Source of the DNA: Corallococcus carmarthensis
GTDB taxonomy: Bacteria > Myxococcota > Myxococcia > Myxococcales > Myxococcaceae
Assembly (NCBI RefSeq): GCF_003611695.1
Contig: NZ_RAWE01000004.1
Location: 1-64,000 of the forward strand
Length of the DNA stretch: 64,000 nt
Reading direction: 5' to 3'
A program made the translations under genes and the position numbers. The notes under the pieces were generated by a model that worked only from the letters and a program-made list of their open reading frames with translations, had not been told where the DNA came from and made no database searches. Of the stretch, positions 56,843 to 64,000 are shown in pieces (the first letter of the stretch is position 1; the number at the start of each line of letters is the position of its first letter).

Positions 56843-57939
56843 CGCCCCTTCGTGAGGTGACCGTGTCGGGGGATGCCCTGACGCGGGGCGCGCAGCATGG
56901 TGAGGCGCTGCGCAAGGAGATCCAGGACTTCGTGCGGGACGACTTCGCTCGCGTGAACCGGATCCGCCATGCGCCGCTCTCAGCGGCCCGGATCTGGCGC
57001 ATCGTCGACGAGCACCGCCAGGTCCTGGAAGCGGAGGTGCCGGAGCTGGCCCGGGAGGTCCAGGGGCTCGCTCGGGGCGCGGACATCCGCTACGAGGAAG
57101 CGCTCCTGCTCCAGCTGCGCCGTGAGCTGATTGGCGCTCCGGCCGGTCCCGCGGGTGGGGACTGCAGCACGCTCGCGGTCCGCGACGCGCAGGGACGGCG
57201 GATGGCGCAGACCGTGGACCAGGACGGCCTCATCGCGGACCTGGGCATCGTCCTGCGCATCCTTCCGGAGCACGACGGCGCGCCGGAGGTGTTGATGTTC
57301 ACCTTCGCGGGCCTGCTGGGCTACCTGGGCCTCAACAGCTTCGGGCTCGGCGTCTCCATCAACCTGCTGACGTCGGACATGGAAGGGCCCGGCGTGCCGC
57401 CGTACCTGCTCGTCCGCGAGGCCCTGACACGGCCCGACGCCGCGTCCGCCGTGGACCGGCTGGGGGCGCTGCGCCGCGCGAGCGCCCGGGCGCTCACGCT
57501 CTTCGACGCGCAGGGCGTCACCTGCTGCGAGTTCACTCCCAGCCGCCTCCGCGTGTGGCAGGCCCACTCCTTCCTGCGGACGAACCACTTCCTCCACGAA
57601 GAGCTGGTGCCGCACGACCGGCTCAACATCTTCAGCCGGAACGGCTCCCGCAAGCGCCTGGAGCTGCTCAAGGCGGGGCTGCCGGCCGCGGTGGATGACG
57701 CGTCCACCTTCACGCTGCTGTCGGACCACTCGCTGTTTCCCACCGGGCTGTGCGCGCACGCGGAAGGGGACATCCGGCGTCCGGACACGGTCGCCGCGGT
57801 GGTGATGCGTCCGGACGAAGGCGTCCTGTCCGTCGTCAAGGGCAACCCCTGCCGCGCGACTCCGGTGCGGTTCCAGCTGTCGCGCCCACCGGACGCGGCG
57901 CGCGTCGCACCCGTCCTGAACGAGGCCGCCTCATGTTAG
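56836..57939 (+). CDS. C45-family acyltransferase/peptidase-like protein
   Basis: A 367-aa Ntn-hydrolase of the acyl-CoA:6-aminopenicillanate acyltransferase type. The cleavage nucleophile is Cys110 in GGDCSTLAV, matching the G-D-C-T/S-T core at which the precursor self-cleaves. The rest (FAGLLGYLGLNSFGLGVSIN, VCEF-like strand at CCEFTPSRL) fits the fold. Such enzymes make or break amides. Inside this cluster it may acylate or release a product. The start ATG overlaps the GNAT stop and its end overlaps the next gene by 7 nt. Confidence 0.75.
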   Translation: MLTPLREVTVSGDALTRGAQHGEALRKEIQDFVRDDFARVNRIRHAPLSAARIWRIVDEHRQVLEAEVPELAREVQGLARGADIRYEEALLLQLRRELIGAPAGPAGGDCSTLAVRDAQGRRMAQTVDQDGLIADLGIVLRILPEHDGAPEVLMFTFAGLLGYLGLNSFGLGVSINLLTSDMEGPGVPPYLLVREALTRPDAASAVDRLGALRRASARALTLFDAQGVTCCEFTPSRLRVWQAHSFLRTNHFLHEELVPHDRLNIFSRNGSRKRLELLKAGLPAAVDDASTFTLLSDHSLFPTGLCAHAEGDIRRPDTVAAVVMRPDEGVLSVVKGNPCRATPVRFQLSRPPDAARVAPVLNEAASC

Positions 57940-59570
57940 CCAGCACGCGCGCGGTGAAGGCACCGCCCCATCTGTTCGTCCAGGTGATGCCCACGCCCAA
58001 TGGGCGGCTCCACCTGGGCCACATGTCGGGCCCCTACCTCAAGGCCGACATCCTGGCGCGGCACCTGCGCCTGCGCGGCGTGGAGGCCCACGTCATCTCC
58101 GGCGCGGACTCCTACGAGTCGCACGTCGAGCTCAAGGCCGCGCAGACGGGCAGCACCGAGCACGCGGTCGCCACGCGGTTCCACGGGCTGATTGAACAGG
58201 AGCTGGCGGCGCTGCGCATCGACAGCGTCTTCACGGATCCGCTGCGGCCGGACCTGCATGACGAGTACGTGGCGTTCAACCGCCGCACCCTTGATCAGCT
58301 CGCCCGGCAGGGTGGGGTGGAGACGCTGCGCGAGAAGGTGGCGTACTCGCCGTCGCTGAACCGGTATGGCGCCGGCTGTTGGATTTCCGGAACCTGTCCG
58401 CAGTGTGGCGCGGGCTCCGGCAGCTACTTCTGCGAGGCCTGCGGCGGCCACTACAAGCCGGAGGACCTCCGCGACGCGCGCTGCACCTTCGACGCCACGG
58501 ACGTGCGGGAGGTGGAGGTCGAGAGCCTCTTCCTGCGGCTGCGCCGGCGCCAGCAGCTGGACGCGCGCATCGAGCGGATGGGCATCCCGCCCGGCTTCCA
58601 CCAGATCCTCACCCGCTACATCGAGGCGCAGGGGGAGCGGGTCCGCCTGACCAACCCGGGACGGTGGGGCATGCCGTACGGGCCCGGTGACGGCGTCATC
58701 TTCACGTACACGACCGGGCTGCTCTCCTTCTCGCTGTTCTGCGCGGAGCTCTTCAAGCGCGCGCACGGCCTGGAGAAGCACCCCTTCGCGCCGGACTCCG
58801 ACTACGTGACCGTCGCCACGTTCGGCATCGACAACACGGTCGCGTACCTCGCGGGCGTGCTGGGCGCGGCGGTGGAGTGGGACGACATCAAGCCGTACGA
58901 CTACTTCCTGACCAACCACTTCTACAACCTGGAGGGGCGGAAGTTCTCCACCAGCCGCAACCACCTGGTGTGCGCGCGCGACCTGGTCACCGGCTCCGGC
59001 GTCTCCCCGGATGCGATCCGCTACTTCCTGGGCAAGGTGAACCCGGAGGCGGGGCCGAAGGACTTCATCGTCTCGGAGTTCGTGGACGTGAACAATCGCG
59101 TCCTCGCCGGCGGTCTGGAGGCCCTGCTGTCGCGCGCTTTCGCCCACGTGCGCACCGGGGCCGTGGACGCGCCGTCGGACAACCTGATGCGGGAGCTGGA
59201 CCGCGTCCTGGAGGAACAGGCTTCCCACCTGCGCCTGCCCACGACGCACCTGGCCCGCGCGGCCGGCTGCATCGACGCCTGGCGGGACGTGGGCGAGCGG
59301 CTGGACGCCTCTGACGCCACGGCCGAGTACTGGTGGCTGAAGGGGTTCAGCATGGTCGCTGCCCCGTTCATGCCGGACGTGTCCCAGCGCATCTGGGCGT
59401 TGCTGGGCCATGGCGGTGCTCCCCGGTTGGAGTCCTTCACGGAGCGGCCCGTGCTGGAGAGGCCGCCGGTCTGGACGCCCGCCTTCGAATCGGTTTCCGC
59501 AGCGGCTGTTGAGCGAAGTGTCCACCGCGAGGCCGCGCGCTCGCCGGGTGGAAAGGGGGCACGCGAATGA
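57933..59570 (+). CDS. MetRS-like hydrazine-forming ligase component
   Basis: A 545-aa methionyl-tRNA synthetase paralogue with HLGH (27-30), zinc knuckles C155-P-Q-C158 and C167-E-A-C170, and KFSTS (337-341) for KMSKS. It is a full catalytic unit, but sits in a biosynthetic operon next to a lysine/ornithine N-hydroxylase and a cupin. In hydrazine-forming enzymes known from s56-p1 and triacsin pathways, a MetRS-like domain activates an amino acid (glycine) for coupling to an N-hydroxy amino acid, with a cupin domain making the N-N bond. Here the cupin is a separate gene. A second, self-resistant MetRS is the alternative. Overlaps on both ends place it in one translational chain. Confidence 0.75.
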   Translation: MLASTRAVKAPPHLFVQVMPTPNGRLHLGHMSGPYLKADILARHLRLRGVEAHVISGADSYESHVELKAAQTGSTEHAVATRFHGLIEQELAALRIDSVFTDPLRPDLHDEYVAFNRRTLDQLARQGGVETLREKVAYSPSLNRYGAGCWISGTCPQCGAGSGSYFCEACGGHYKPEDLRDARCTFDATDVREVEVESLFLRLRRRQQLDARIERMGIPPGFHQILTRYIEAQGERVRLTNPGRWGMPYGPGDGVIFTYTTGLLSFSLFCAELFKRAHGLEKHPFAPDSDYVTVATFGIDNTVAYLAGVLGAAVEWDDIKPYDYFLTNHFYNLEGRKFSTSRNHLVCARDLVTGSGVSPDAIRYFLGKVNPEAGPKDFIVSEFVDVNNRVLAGGLEALLSRAFAHVRTGAVDAPSDNLMRELDRVLEEQASHLRLPTTHLARAAGCIDAWRDVGERLDASDATAEYWWLKGFSMVAAPFMPDVSQRIWALLGHGGAPRLESFTERPVLERPPVWTPAFESVSAAAVERSVHREAARSPGGKGARE

Positions 59571-60835
59571 AGTCACCAGCGAAGTACGACGCGATTGGCG
59601 TCGGCATTGGACCCTTCAACCTGAGCGCGGCCGCGCTCTGTGAGCCGATTCCGTCCCTCTCGACGCTGTTCGTGGACCGCAAGCCGGAGTTCTCCTGGCA
59701 CCCGGGGCTGCTGCTCTCCGGCGCGACCATCCAGACGTCGCACCTGAAGGACCTGGTCACGCTCGCGGACCCCCGCAACCCGTACGGCTTCCTGTCGTAT
59801 CTGCACGCCCACGGCCGGATGTACCGCTTCATCACGTCCGACTTCCGGGGCGTCGAGCGCGCGGAGTTCGACGACTACTTCCGGTGGGTCAGCAAGCAGC
59901 TGCGCAACCTCCGCTTCGGCATGGACGTGCAGACCGTGGACTTCGACGGCGAGCACTTCATCGTCAACGGGAACCCCGACCTCACGTCCCGGCACCTCAT
60001 CCTGGGCACGGGCCTGAGCCGATGCGTCCCGGAGTGCGCCGAGCCGCTCCTGGGCAACCGCGTCTTCCACAGCGACACGCTGCTCAACCAGGGGCTCGAC
60101 TGGAAGGACAAGCGGATCGCCATCATCGGTGGCGGGCAGTCCGGCGCGGAGATCTTCCGCCACCTGCTCTCGGATGATCAGCGCTTCCCGTCGCACCTGT
60201 ACTGGGTGTCGTCGCGGAGCAACTTCCTGCCGCTGGACGACTCGCCCTTCACCAACGAGCTCTTCACGCCGGGCTACAGCGCGCACTTCTTCGAGCTGCC
60301 CCTGGATCAGCGGCTCTTCACCGTGGACAGCCAGAAGCTCGCGAGCGACGGCATCTCCATGAACCTGCTCCAGGACATCTACCGGCGGCTCTACGCGCTG
60401 GAGTTCCTGCGGGCGCGCAAGCCGGAGGTCGCGCTCCGGGCCAACAAGCGGATGACCGCCATCTCGAAGTCCGGCGCGGATGAGTACACCGTCACGATGA
60501 AGGACTCGCTGCACGGGCGCACGAGCGACGTGACGGTGGACGCCGTCATCCTCTGCACCGGCTACCAGTACCGCATCCCCGCGTTCCTGAAGCCGCTGCT
60601 CCCGCGCATCCCGCTCGACAAGGGCGGCTATCTCTACAACCCGGACTTCTCCATCAAGTGGGACGGCCCGGCGACGCACAAGATCTACGTGCAGAACGCG
60701 GCCATCAACTCGCGCGGCATCGCGGATCCCAACCTGAGCCTGATGGCCTGGCGCAGCGCGAACATCGTCAACGACCTGGCCGGCCGCCCTGTCTACAAGG
60801 TCCACAACTCCAAGGAGCTGCAGCTATGGGTGTAG
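59567..60835 (+). CDS. L-lysine/L-ornithine N-hydroxylase
   Basis: A 422-aa flavin N-hydroxylating monooxygenase. FAD motif GVGIGPFNLS (11-20), NADPH motif GGGQSGAE (188-195), the substrate loop PEFSWHPGLLLSGATIQTSHL, and the closing CTGYQYRIPAFL and ATHKIYVQNAAINSRGIADP are all characteristic of IucD/PvdA-type enzymes. It oxidises the side-chain amine of lysine or ornithine. The usual reading is siderophore biosynthesis, but beside MetRS-like and cupin genes the product is likely a substrate for N-N bond formation. Lysine is inferred by analogy to the s56-p1 enzyme. Confidence 0.9.
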   Translation: MKSPAKYDAIGVGIGPFNLSAAALCEPIPSLSTLFVDRKPEFSWHPGLLLSGATIQTSHLKDLVTLADPRNPYGFLSYLHAHGRMYRFITSDFRGVERAEFDDYFRWVSKQLRNLRFGMDVQTVDFDGEHFIVNGNPDLTSRHLILGTGLSRCVPECAEPLLGNRVFHSDTLLNQGLDWKDKRIAIIGGGQSGAEIFRHLLSDDQRFPSHLYWVSSRSNFLPLDDSPFTNELFTPGYSAHFFELPLDQRLFTVDSQKLASDGISMNLLQDIYRRLYALEFLRARKPEVALRANKRMTAISKSGADEYTVTMKDSLHGRTSDVTVDAVILCTGYQYRIPAFLKPLLPRIPLDKGGYLYNPDFSIKWDGPATHKIYVQNAAINSRGIADPNLSLMAWRSANIVNDLAGRPVYKVHNSKELQLWV

Positions 60836-61176
60836 ACGCCAAGCATCCTTCGGCGAGCGTGCCCTTCGAGTCCGCGGACTTCGACGAGGCGGGCCTGCGC
60901 GTGGAGAAGGTGGACATGAAGGCGCTGCGCGCCTGCGCGCCCGCGTTCAAGATGTCCCGGTTCACCATCAAGCCCGGTGGGCACTCCGCGCTCGACTGTC
61001 ACGAGGACCAGGAGCTGTGGTTCATCGCGGCCGGCGAGGGGGAGCTCACCCGTCACGGCGGTGAGGTGACCTCGGTCCGTCCGGGCGACATCATCGAGTT
61101 GGGCTCCAACATCAGCCACACGCTGCGCAACACCGGCGAAGGTGAGCTGCGGGTGTTCTCCGTCTGGTGGATGTGA
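60826..61176 (+). CDS. small cupin, likely N-N bond-forming partner
   Basis: A 116-aa single cupin. Motif 1 is GGHSALDCHEDQELWF, with H59 and E63 as metal ligands and D57 at the place of the usual first His; motif 2 is PGDIIELGSNISHTLRN with H98. Ten-base overlap with the N-hydroxylase and TGATG joint with the FAD enzyme tie it to them. In known hydrazine synthetases a cupin fused to MetRS rearranges an ester of N-hydroxylysine to a hydrazine. This separate version is inferred to do the same. Cupins are versatile, so context carries the call. Confidence 0.72.
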   Translation: MGVDAKHPSASVPFESADFDEAGLRVEKVDMKALRACAPAFKMSRFTIKPGGHSALDCHEDQELWFIAAGEGELTRHGGEVTSVRPGDIIELGSNISHTLRNTGEGELRVFSVWWM

Positions 61177-62267
61177 TGGATCGCGCCCGGGACCCGTTCG
61201 ATCTCGTCGTGGTGGGTGCTGGCATCGTCGGCACGCTGGTGGCGTTGCTGGCGAAGCGGCACCACCCGGGCTGGCGCATTGCCTTGGTGGACCGTTCCCT
61301 CGCGGGACACGGGGCCACGCTCTACTCGGCGTTCCTGGACGTGCCGCTGGGCTCGACTCCTGTCCGGCGCGCGTTCACCGAGCGCAGCCGGGTCCTCTAT
61401 CAACAGCTGCGCGCGGAGCTGCCGGACCTGCCGCTGCGCGACCTGCCCGCCGTGTTCCTGACGTCCGAGGCGCGGGTGCAGGAGCGGCTGGACGGCCTGG
61501 TGCGCGATGCGACGTCCGCTCCCCGCCGGGTCGACGCCGCCGCGGCGCTGGCGCTGGCGCCTCCGGGCTTCCGTTCGCCCGAAGGGACCGCGGTGTTGGG
61601 CGACGTCAGGGCGGCCCGCTGCACGGGGCCCACGCTGGTGACGACGCTGCTGCGGGCCTTCCGCTCGCAACCGGGCAGCGTGTGTCTGGAAGGCGTGGAG
61701 GTCGTGCGGGTGTCTCCGGAGGGCGAAGGCACCCAGCGGCTGACGACCCACGACGGACGTGAGCTGAGGGCACGCCGCACGGCGCTGTGCCTGGGGCCGT
61801 GGTTGGGCAGCACGCGCGCGGCGTTGGCGGACGTCCCCCGGCATTGGCGGGTGAAGAAGATCACGGCGCTGCATGTCCCCGTGGCGCCGCATCCCGACGC
61901 GCCCGTCGTCTACCTGCTCGACGACGAGGCCTTCCTGTTGCCGCAGCCCGAACACGGGCGCTTCCTCTTCAGCTTCCGCTCCGAGCACTGGGACTGCGAG
62001 CCCGAGGCGTCGGCGTTGCGCATCGACCCGCCGGACTGGGCCCGCGCGCGCGGCATCCTGGAGCGCTACCTCGACGTGCGCGGCCTGGAGCTGGGAGGCC
62101 GCGTGTTCTGCGATGCCTACAGCGCGGACACGGATCCTTCCGTGGAGCCGCTGGCGTCAGTGCCCGGGGCCTTCGCGGTGGGCGGCGGCGCCGGGTCTGG
62201 ATTCCGGCTGGCGCCCGCGCTCGCGGAGCGGGCGGTCCATGCACTCGAAGCCGGGACGGGAAGGTAG
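61176..62267 (+). CDS. FAD-dependent (DAO-type) oxidoreductase
   Basis: A 363-aa enzyme with the Rossmann motif VVVGAGIVGTLVALLA (11-27), RIALVDRS for strand 2, and AVGGGAGSGFRLAPALAE near the C-terminus, the FAD-binding close of the D-amino acid oxidase/glycine oxidase family. In the s56-p1 route an FAD enzyme oxidises the hydrazine intermediate to release hydrazinoacetic acid; this gene is in the right place to do that step. The ATG shares its first base with the cupin stop. Confidence 0.8.
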   Translation: MDRARDPFDLVVVGAGIVGTLVALLAKRHHPGWRIALVDRSLAGHGATLYSAFLDVPLGSTPVRRAFTERSRVLYQQLRAELPDLPLRDLPAVFLTSEARVQERLDGLVRDATSAPRRVDAAAALALAPPGFRSPEGTAVLGDVRAARCTGPTLVTTLLRAFRSQPGSVCLEGVEVVRVSPEGEGTQRLTTHDGRELRARRTALCLGPWLGSTRAALADVPRHWRVKKITALHVPVAPHPDAPVVYLLDDEAFLLPQPEHGRFLFSFRSEHWDCEPEASALRIDPPDWARARGILERYLDVRGLELGGRVFCDAYSADTDPSVEPLASVPGAFAVGGGAGSGFRLAPALAERAVHALEAGTGR

Positions 62268-62308
62268 GCGCCCCCGTGGACATCGCATTCACCGCCACGT
62301 CTCTTCCT

Positions 62309-62314
62309 GGAGGA
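62309..62314 (+). promoter_or_regulatory. Shine-Dalgarno selecting the GNAT start
   Basis: GGAGGA lies 6 bases before ATG 62321 and fixes the start over an upstream in-frame GTG at 62276. Confidence 0.6.
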
Positions 62315-62320
62315 TTCCTG

Positions 62321-62818
62321 ATGCCTGGAGCGCACCCGGCGTTCGTGCTGGACGTGGACGGAAGCGTCACGGACACGGAGCTGGCGTCCCTGCTGGACGA
62401 CGTCTTCGTGAAGGCGGGACACACGAGCCCGCCCGTCGCGGAGCGGCTCTTCGCGCTGGACCGCGTGCGCGCGCGGGGCACGCTCATCACCGCGCGGGAG
62501 CCGGGGGCCGGCGTGCTGATCGGGATGGTCATCCTGGTCGCCCCCGGGGCCGCGGCCCGGCAGATTTCGCGGGACGACGAGGCGGAGTTCCACCTGCTCG
62601 CCGTTCGTCCGGACGCGCGGGGGCGGGGCATCGGACGCGCGCTGGTGGGCGCGGGCCTCCAGCTCGCGCGCACCCGGGGCTGGTCCCGCCTGGTGCTGTC
62701 CACCCAACCCCAGATGGCCGGAGCGCAGGCGCTCTACTCAGAGGCCGGCTTCGAACGCGCGCCGGATCGGGACTGGGGCAAGTACCTCGCCTTCACCCTC
62801 CAACTCGAGGCGGCCTGA
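62321..62818 (+). CDS. GNAT N-acyltransferase
   Basis: A 165-aa GNAT with motif A VRPDARGRGIGRALVGAGLQ and motif B ALYSEAGFERAPDRDW. In triacsin biosynthesis a GNAT succinylates hydrazinoacetic acid before carrier loading. This one, directly behind the N-N bond genes, is a candidate for such N-acylation; the cluster's other GNAT could serve instead. Acyl donor unknown. Confidence 0.8.
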   Translation: MPGAHPAFVLDVDGSVTDTELASLLDDVFVKAGHTSPPVAERLFALDRVRARGTLITAREPGAGVLIGMVILVAPGAAARQISRDDEAEFHLLAVRPDARGRGIGRALVGAGLQLARTRGWSRLVLSTQPQMAGAQALYSEAGFERAPDRDWGKYLAFTLQLEAA

Positions 62819-62970
62819 CGCGCCTCTCTTCCTGACCCGCGCGCAGTGGCGCGGTCGAACCTGGAGCTACCGCACATGCGAACGACCTTACGAAACCTCC
62901 ACACGGAACAAGTCACGAGCGTCCCGGCCGGGGTGGCGTGCGCGTGTTGTTGCCAGCGGGTGTGAGACCT

Positions 62971-63240
62971 ATGAACAAGGACGCTTTCATCAGGACGCTG
63001 AGCGAAGCCCTCCAGCAAGAGCCCTCCCAGCTCGACCTGTCGAAGAGCTTCATCGACAACGGTGGTTACTCCCTCGCCGCGGTCCGTTGGATCGATTTGA
63101 TCTACCCCGCCACGGGGGTGGTCATGAACTTCTTCGACGTGATGGGCACGGAGCCGCTGCAAGCCCTGCTCGACGCGCCGCCGGAAGGAGCCTCCGCCGG
63201 TGCGGAAGCGTCCTCCGACGTGGATGAGGGCGTCATATGA
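62971..63240 (+). CDS. free-standing carrier protein
   Basis: An 89-aa carrier with the attachment site DNGGYSLAAV, Ser34 taking phosphopantetheine. The usual D in GGDS is Y. The end is an Ala/Glu-rich tail. It overlaps the NRPS start by ATGA and probably feeds or receives the NRPS chain. The start MNKDAFIRTL was preferred over an upstream in-frame GTG because carrier homology begins there. Confidence 0.8.
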   Translation: MNKDAFIRTLSEALQQEPSQLDLSKSFIDNGGYSLAAVRWIDLIYPATGVVMNFFDVMGTEPLQALLDAPPEGASAGAEASSDVDEGVI

Positions 63241-64000
63241 CGTCCGCCGCCCCAACGCAGGCCCGTGCGACGGGCCCTGAGACCGCGCCCGCGGCCCTCC
63301 CGGCCGAGGCCGAAGAGGAGCTGCTGACCGCGGCGACGTACGACCTCGTCGAGGAGCTGAGCGAGGCCGGTGTCGAGCTGAGCGTGAAGGAGGGACGCCT
63401 GGCGTTCAAGGCGCCACCGGGGCGGCTCACCGACGCGCTGAAGGAGCGCATCCGCGAGCAGAAGGAAGCGCTGCTCGCGCTCCTGGGGCCTGACGAAGCC
63501 GTGCGGGCCCGCGCCCGCACGCTGCCGCTGTCGGAGCTTCAGCAGTCCTACTGGCTGGGCGAGGCCGGCACGCAGGGCATCGCCGGGGCAGGGTGTTGGT
63601 ACAACGGCTTCTCCGTGGAGACGCTGGACCTGGAGCGTCTCCAGGCCGCCCTCTCCGCGCTGTTCGCGCGTCACGACTCGCTGCGGATGACGGTGGGTCC
63701 GGACGGGCGCGGGCGGCTCCTGGAGCACGTGGGCCCCTTCCCGCTGGAGTACCAGGACCTGCGCGCGCTTCCGGCCGCGGAGGTGGAGCGGGAGCTGGAG
63801 CGCACGCGGACCACGATGAGCCGGCCCCGGAGCGGCGCGGAGGTCTGGCCGCTCTACCGGATGTGCGTGCAGCGGACCGCGGAGCGCTTCTACGTCCACG
63901 TCGAGGGCCGGCTCCTGGTGGGCGACGCGACGTCCTGGTTCCTCTACGTCGAGGAGCTGCGGAAGCTGCTGGAGGATCCCGCGCGCACGGACCTGCCCGC
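63237..64000 (+). CDS. NRPS with TubC-type docking and cyclization/condensation domain (3' cut)
   Basis: The first 254 codons. Residues about 36-83 form a TubC N-terminal docking domain (LVEELSEAGVELSVKEGRLA), as in myxobacterial NRPS/PKS lines. Condensation-family sequence begins at LPLSELQQSYWLGE (96-109), the Q-x-x-Y-W-L-G signature of the heterocyclization branch. The cyclization motif would be DxxxxDxxS, but here it reads R225-x4-D230-x2-S233, lacking the first Asp. It may therefore condense rather than cyclise, or form an unusual ring. The gene continues past the window. Confidence 0.85.
   Translation, partial: MTSAAPTQARATGPETAPAALPAEAEEELLTAATYDLVEELSEAGVELSVKEGRLAFKAPPGRLTDALKERIREQKEALLALLGPDEAVRARARTLPLSELQQSYWLGEAGTQGIAGAGCWYNGFSVETLDLERLQAALSALFARHDSLRMTVGPDGRGRLLEHVGPFPLEYQDLRALPAAEVERELERTRTTMSRPRSGAEVWPLYRMCVQRTAERFYVHVEGRLLVGDATSWFLYVEELRKLLEDPARTDLP

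Noticed and set aside
57933-59570. Housekeeping MetRS
   Set aside because: Embedded in an overlapping biosynthetic chain with N-hydroxylase and cupin; it also has an altered KFSTS. A self-resistant second MetRS remains an alternative but is less supported.
59567-60835. Plain hydroxamate siderophore cluster
   Set aside because: No IucA/IucC-type synthetase, receptor or siderophore transporter in view; the MetRS-like and cupin genes point to N-N bond chemistry instead, although the NRPS end is out of the window.

Overview
The window is very GC-rich (sample lines of the main genes run near 75% G+C). It carries long overlapping ATGA-coupled operons, a eukaryote-like Ser/Thr kinase with a beta-propeller, many lipoproteins and a modular NRPS start. 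This suggests a large-genome myxobacterium, Myxococcus/Corallococcus-like; that is an inference from style, since no rRNA or marker gene is present.

Region 1 (1-26338, + strand) is the distal half of a contractile injection system (CIS/eCIS or phage-tail-like particle). It holds two baseplate J-like proteins, a 244-codon repeat ORF built from 69-bp palindromic tandem repeats, a gpI-like tail protein with kelch-like repeats, a 2539-aa DUF6519-like/beta-helix protein, a gpV/VgrG-like spike and a run of unrecognised accessory proteins. Most are joined by 4-nt stop/start overlaps. The last gene is a low-GC alpha/beta-hydrolase, a good candidate for a swapped-in effector cargo.

Region 2 (26383-39744, - strand) converges on it. 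A CIS-type AAA+ ATPase is followed by a 2699-aa protein with annexin-type repeats, a hydrophobic segment and a C-terminal HExxH site, then a zinc-ribbon protein, a helical protein and a HEAT/FGE-fold protein.

Region 3 (39891-54234) is mostly ordinary chromosome: flavin reductase, Fe-type SodB, a patatin-like membrane protein with a GNAT-like tail, a Ser/Thr kinase, a PlsC-type acyltransferase, two lipoproteins, a sigma factor, TrxA, SerC and an MFS transporter.

Region 4 (about 54352-64000, continuing past the window) is a biosynthetic gene cluster. It encodes an acyl-adenylating ligase, an ACP, two GNATs, a C45-type acyltransferase, a methionyl-tRNA-synthetase paralogue, a lysine/ornithine N-hydroxylase, a cupin, an FAD oxidoreductase, a carrier protein and an NRPS with a TubC-type docking domain and a cyclization/condensation domain. 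MetRS-like protein + cupin + N-hydroxylase + FAD oxidase in one overlapping gene chain is the signature of the hydrazine (N-N bond) forming machinery known from s56-p1 and triacsin biosynthesis. Here the cupin and MetRS parts are separate genes rather than fused. This is the strongest candidate for an undescribed pathway in the window.
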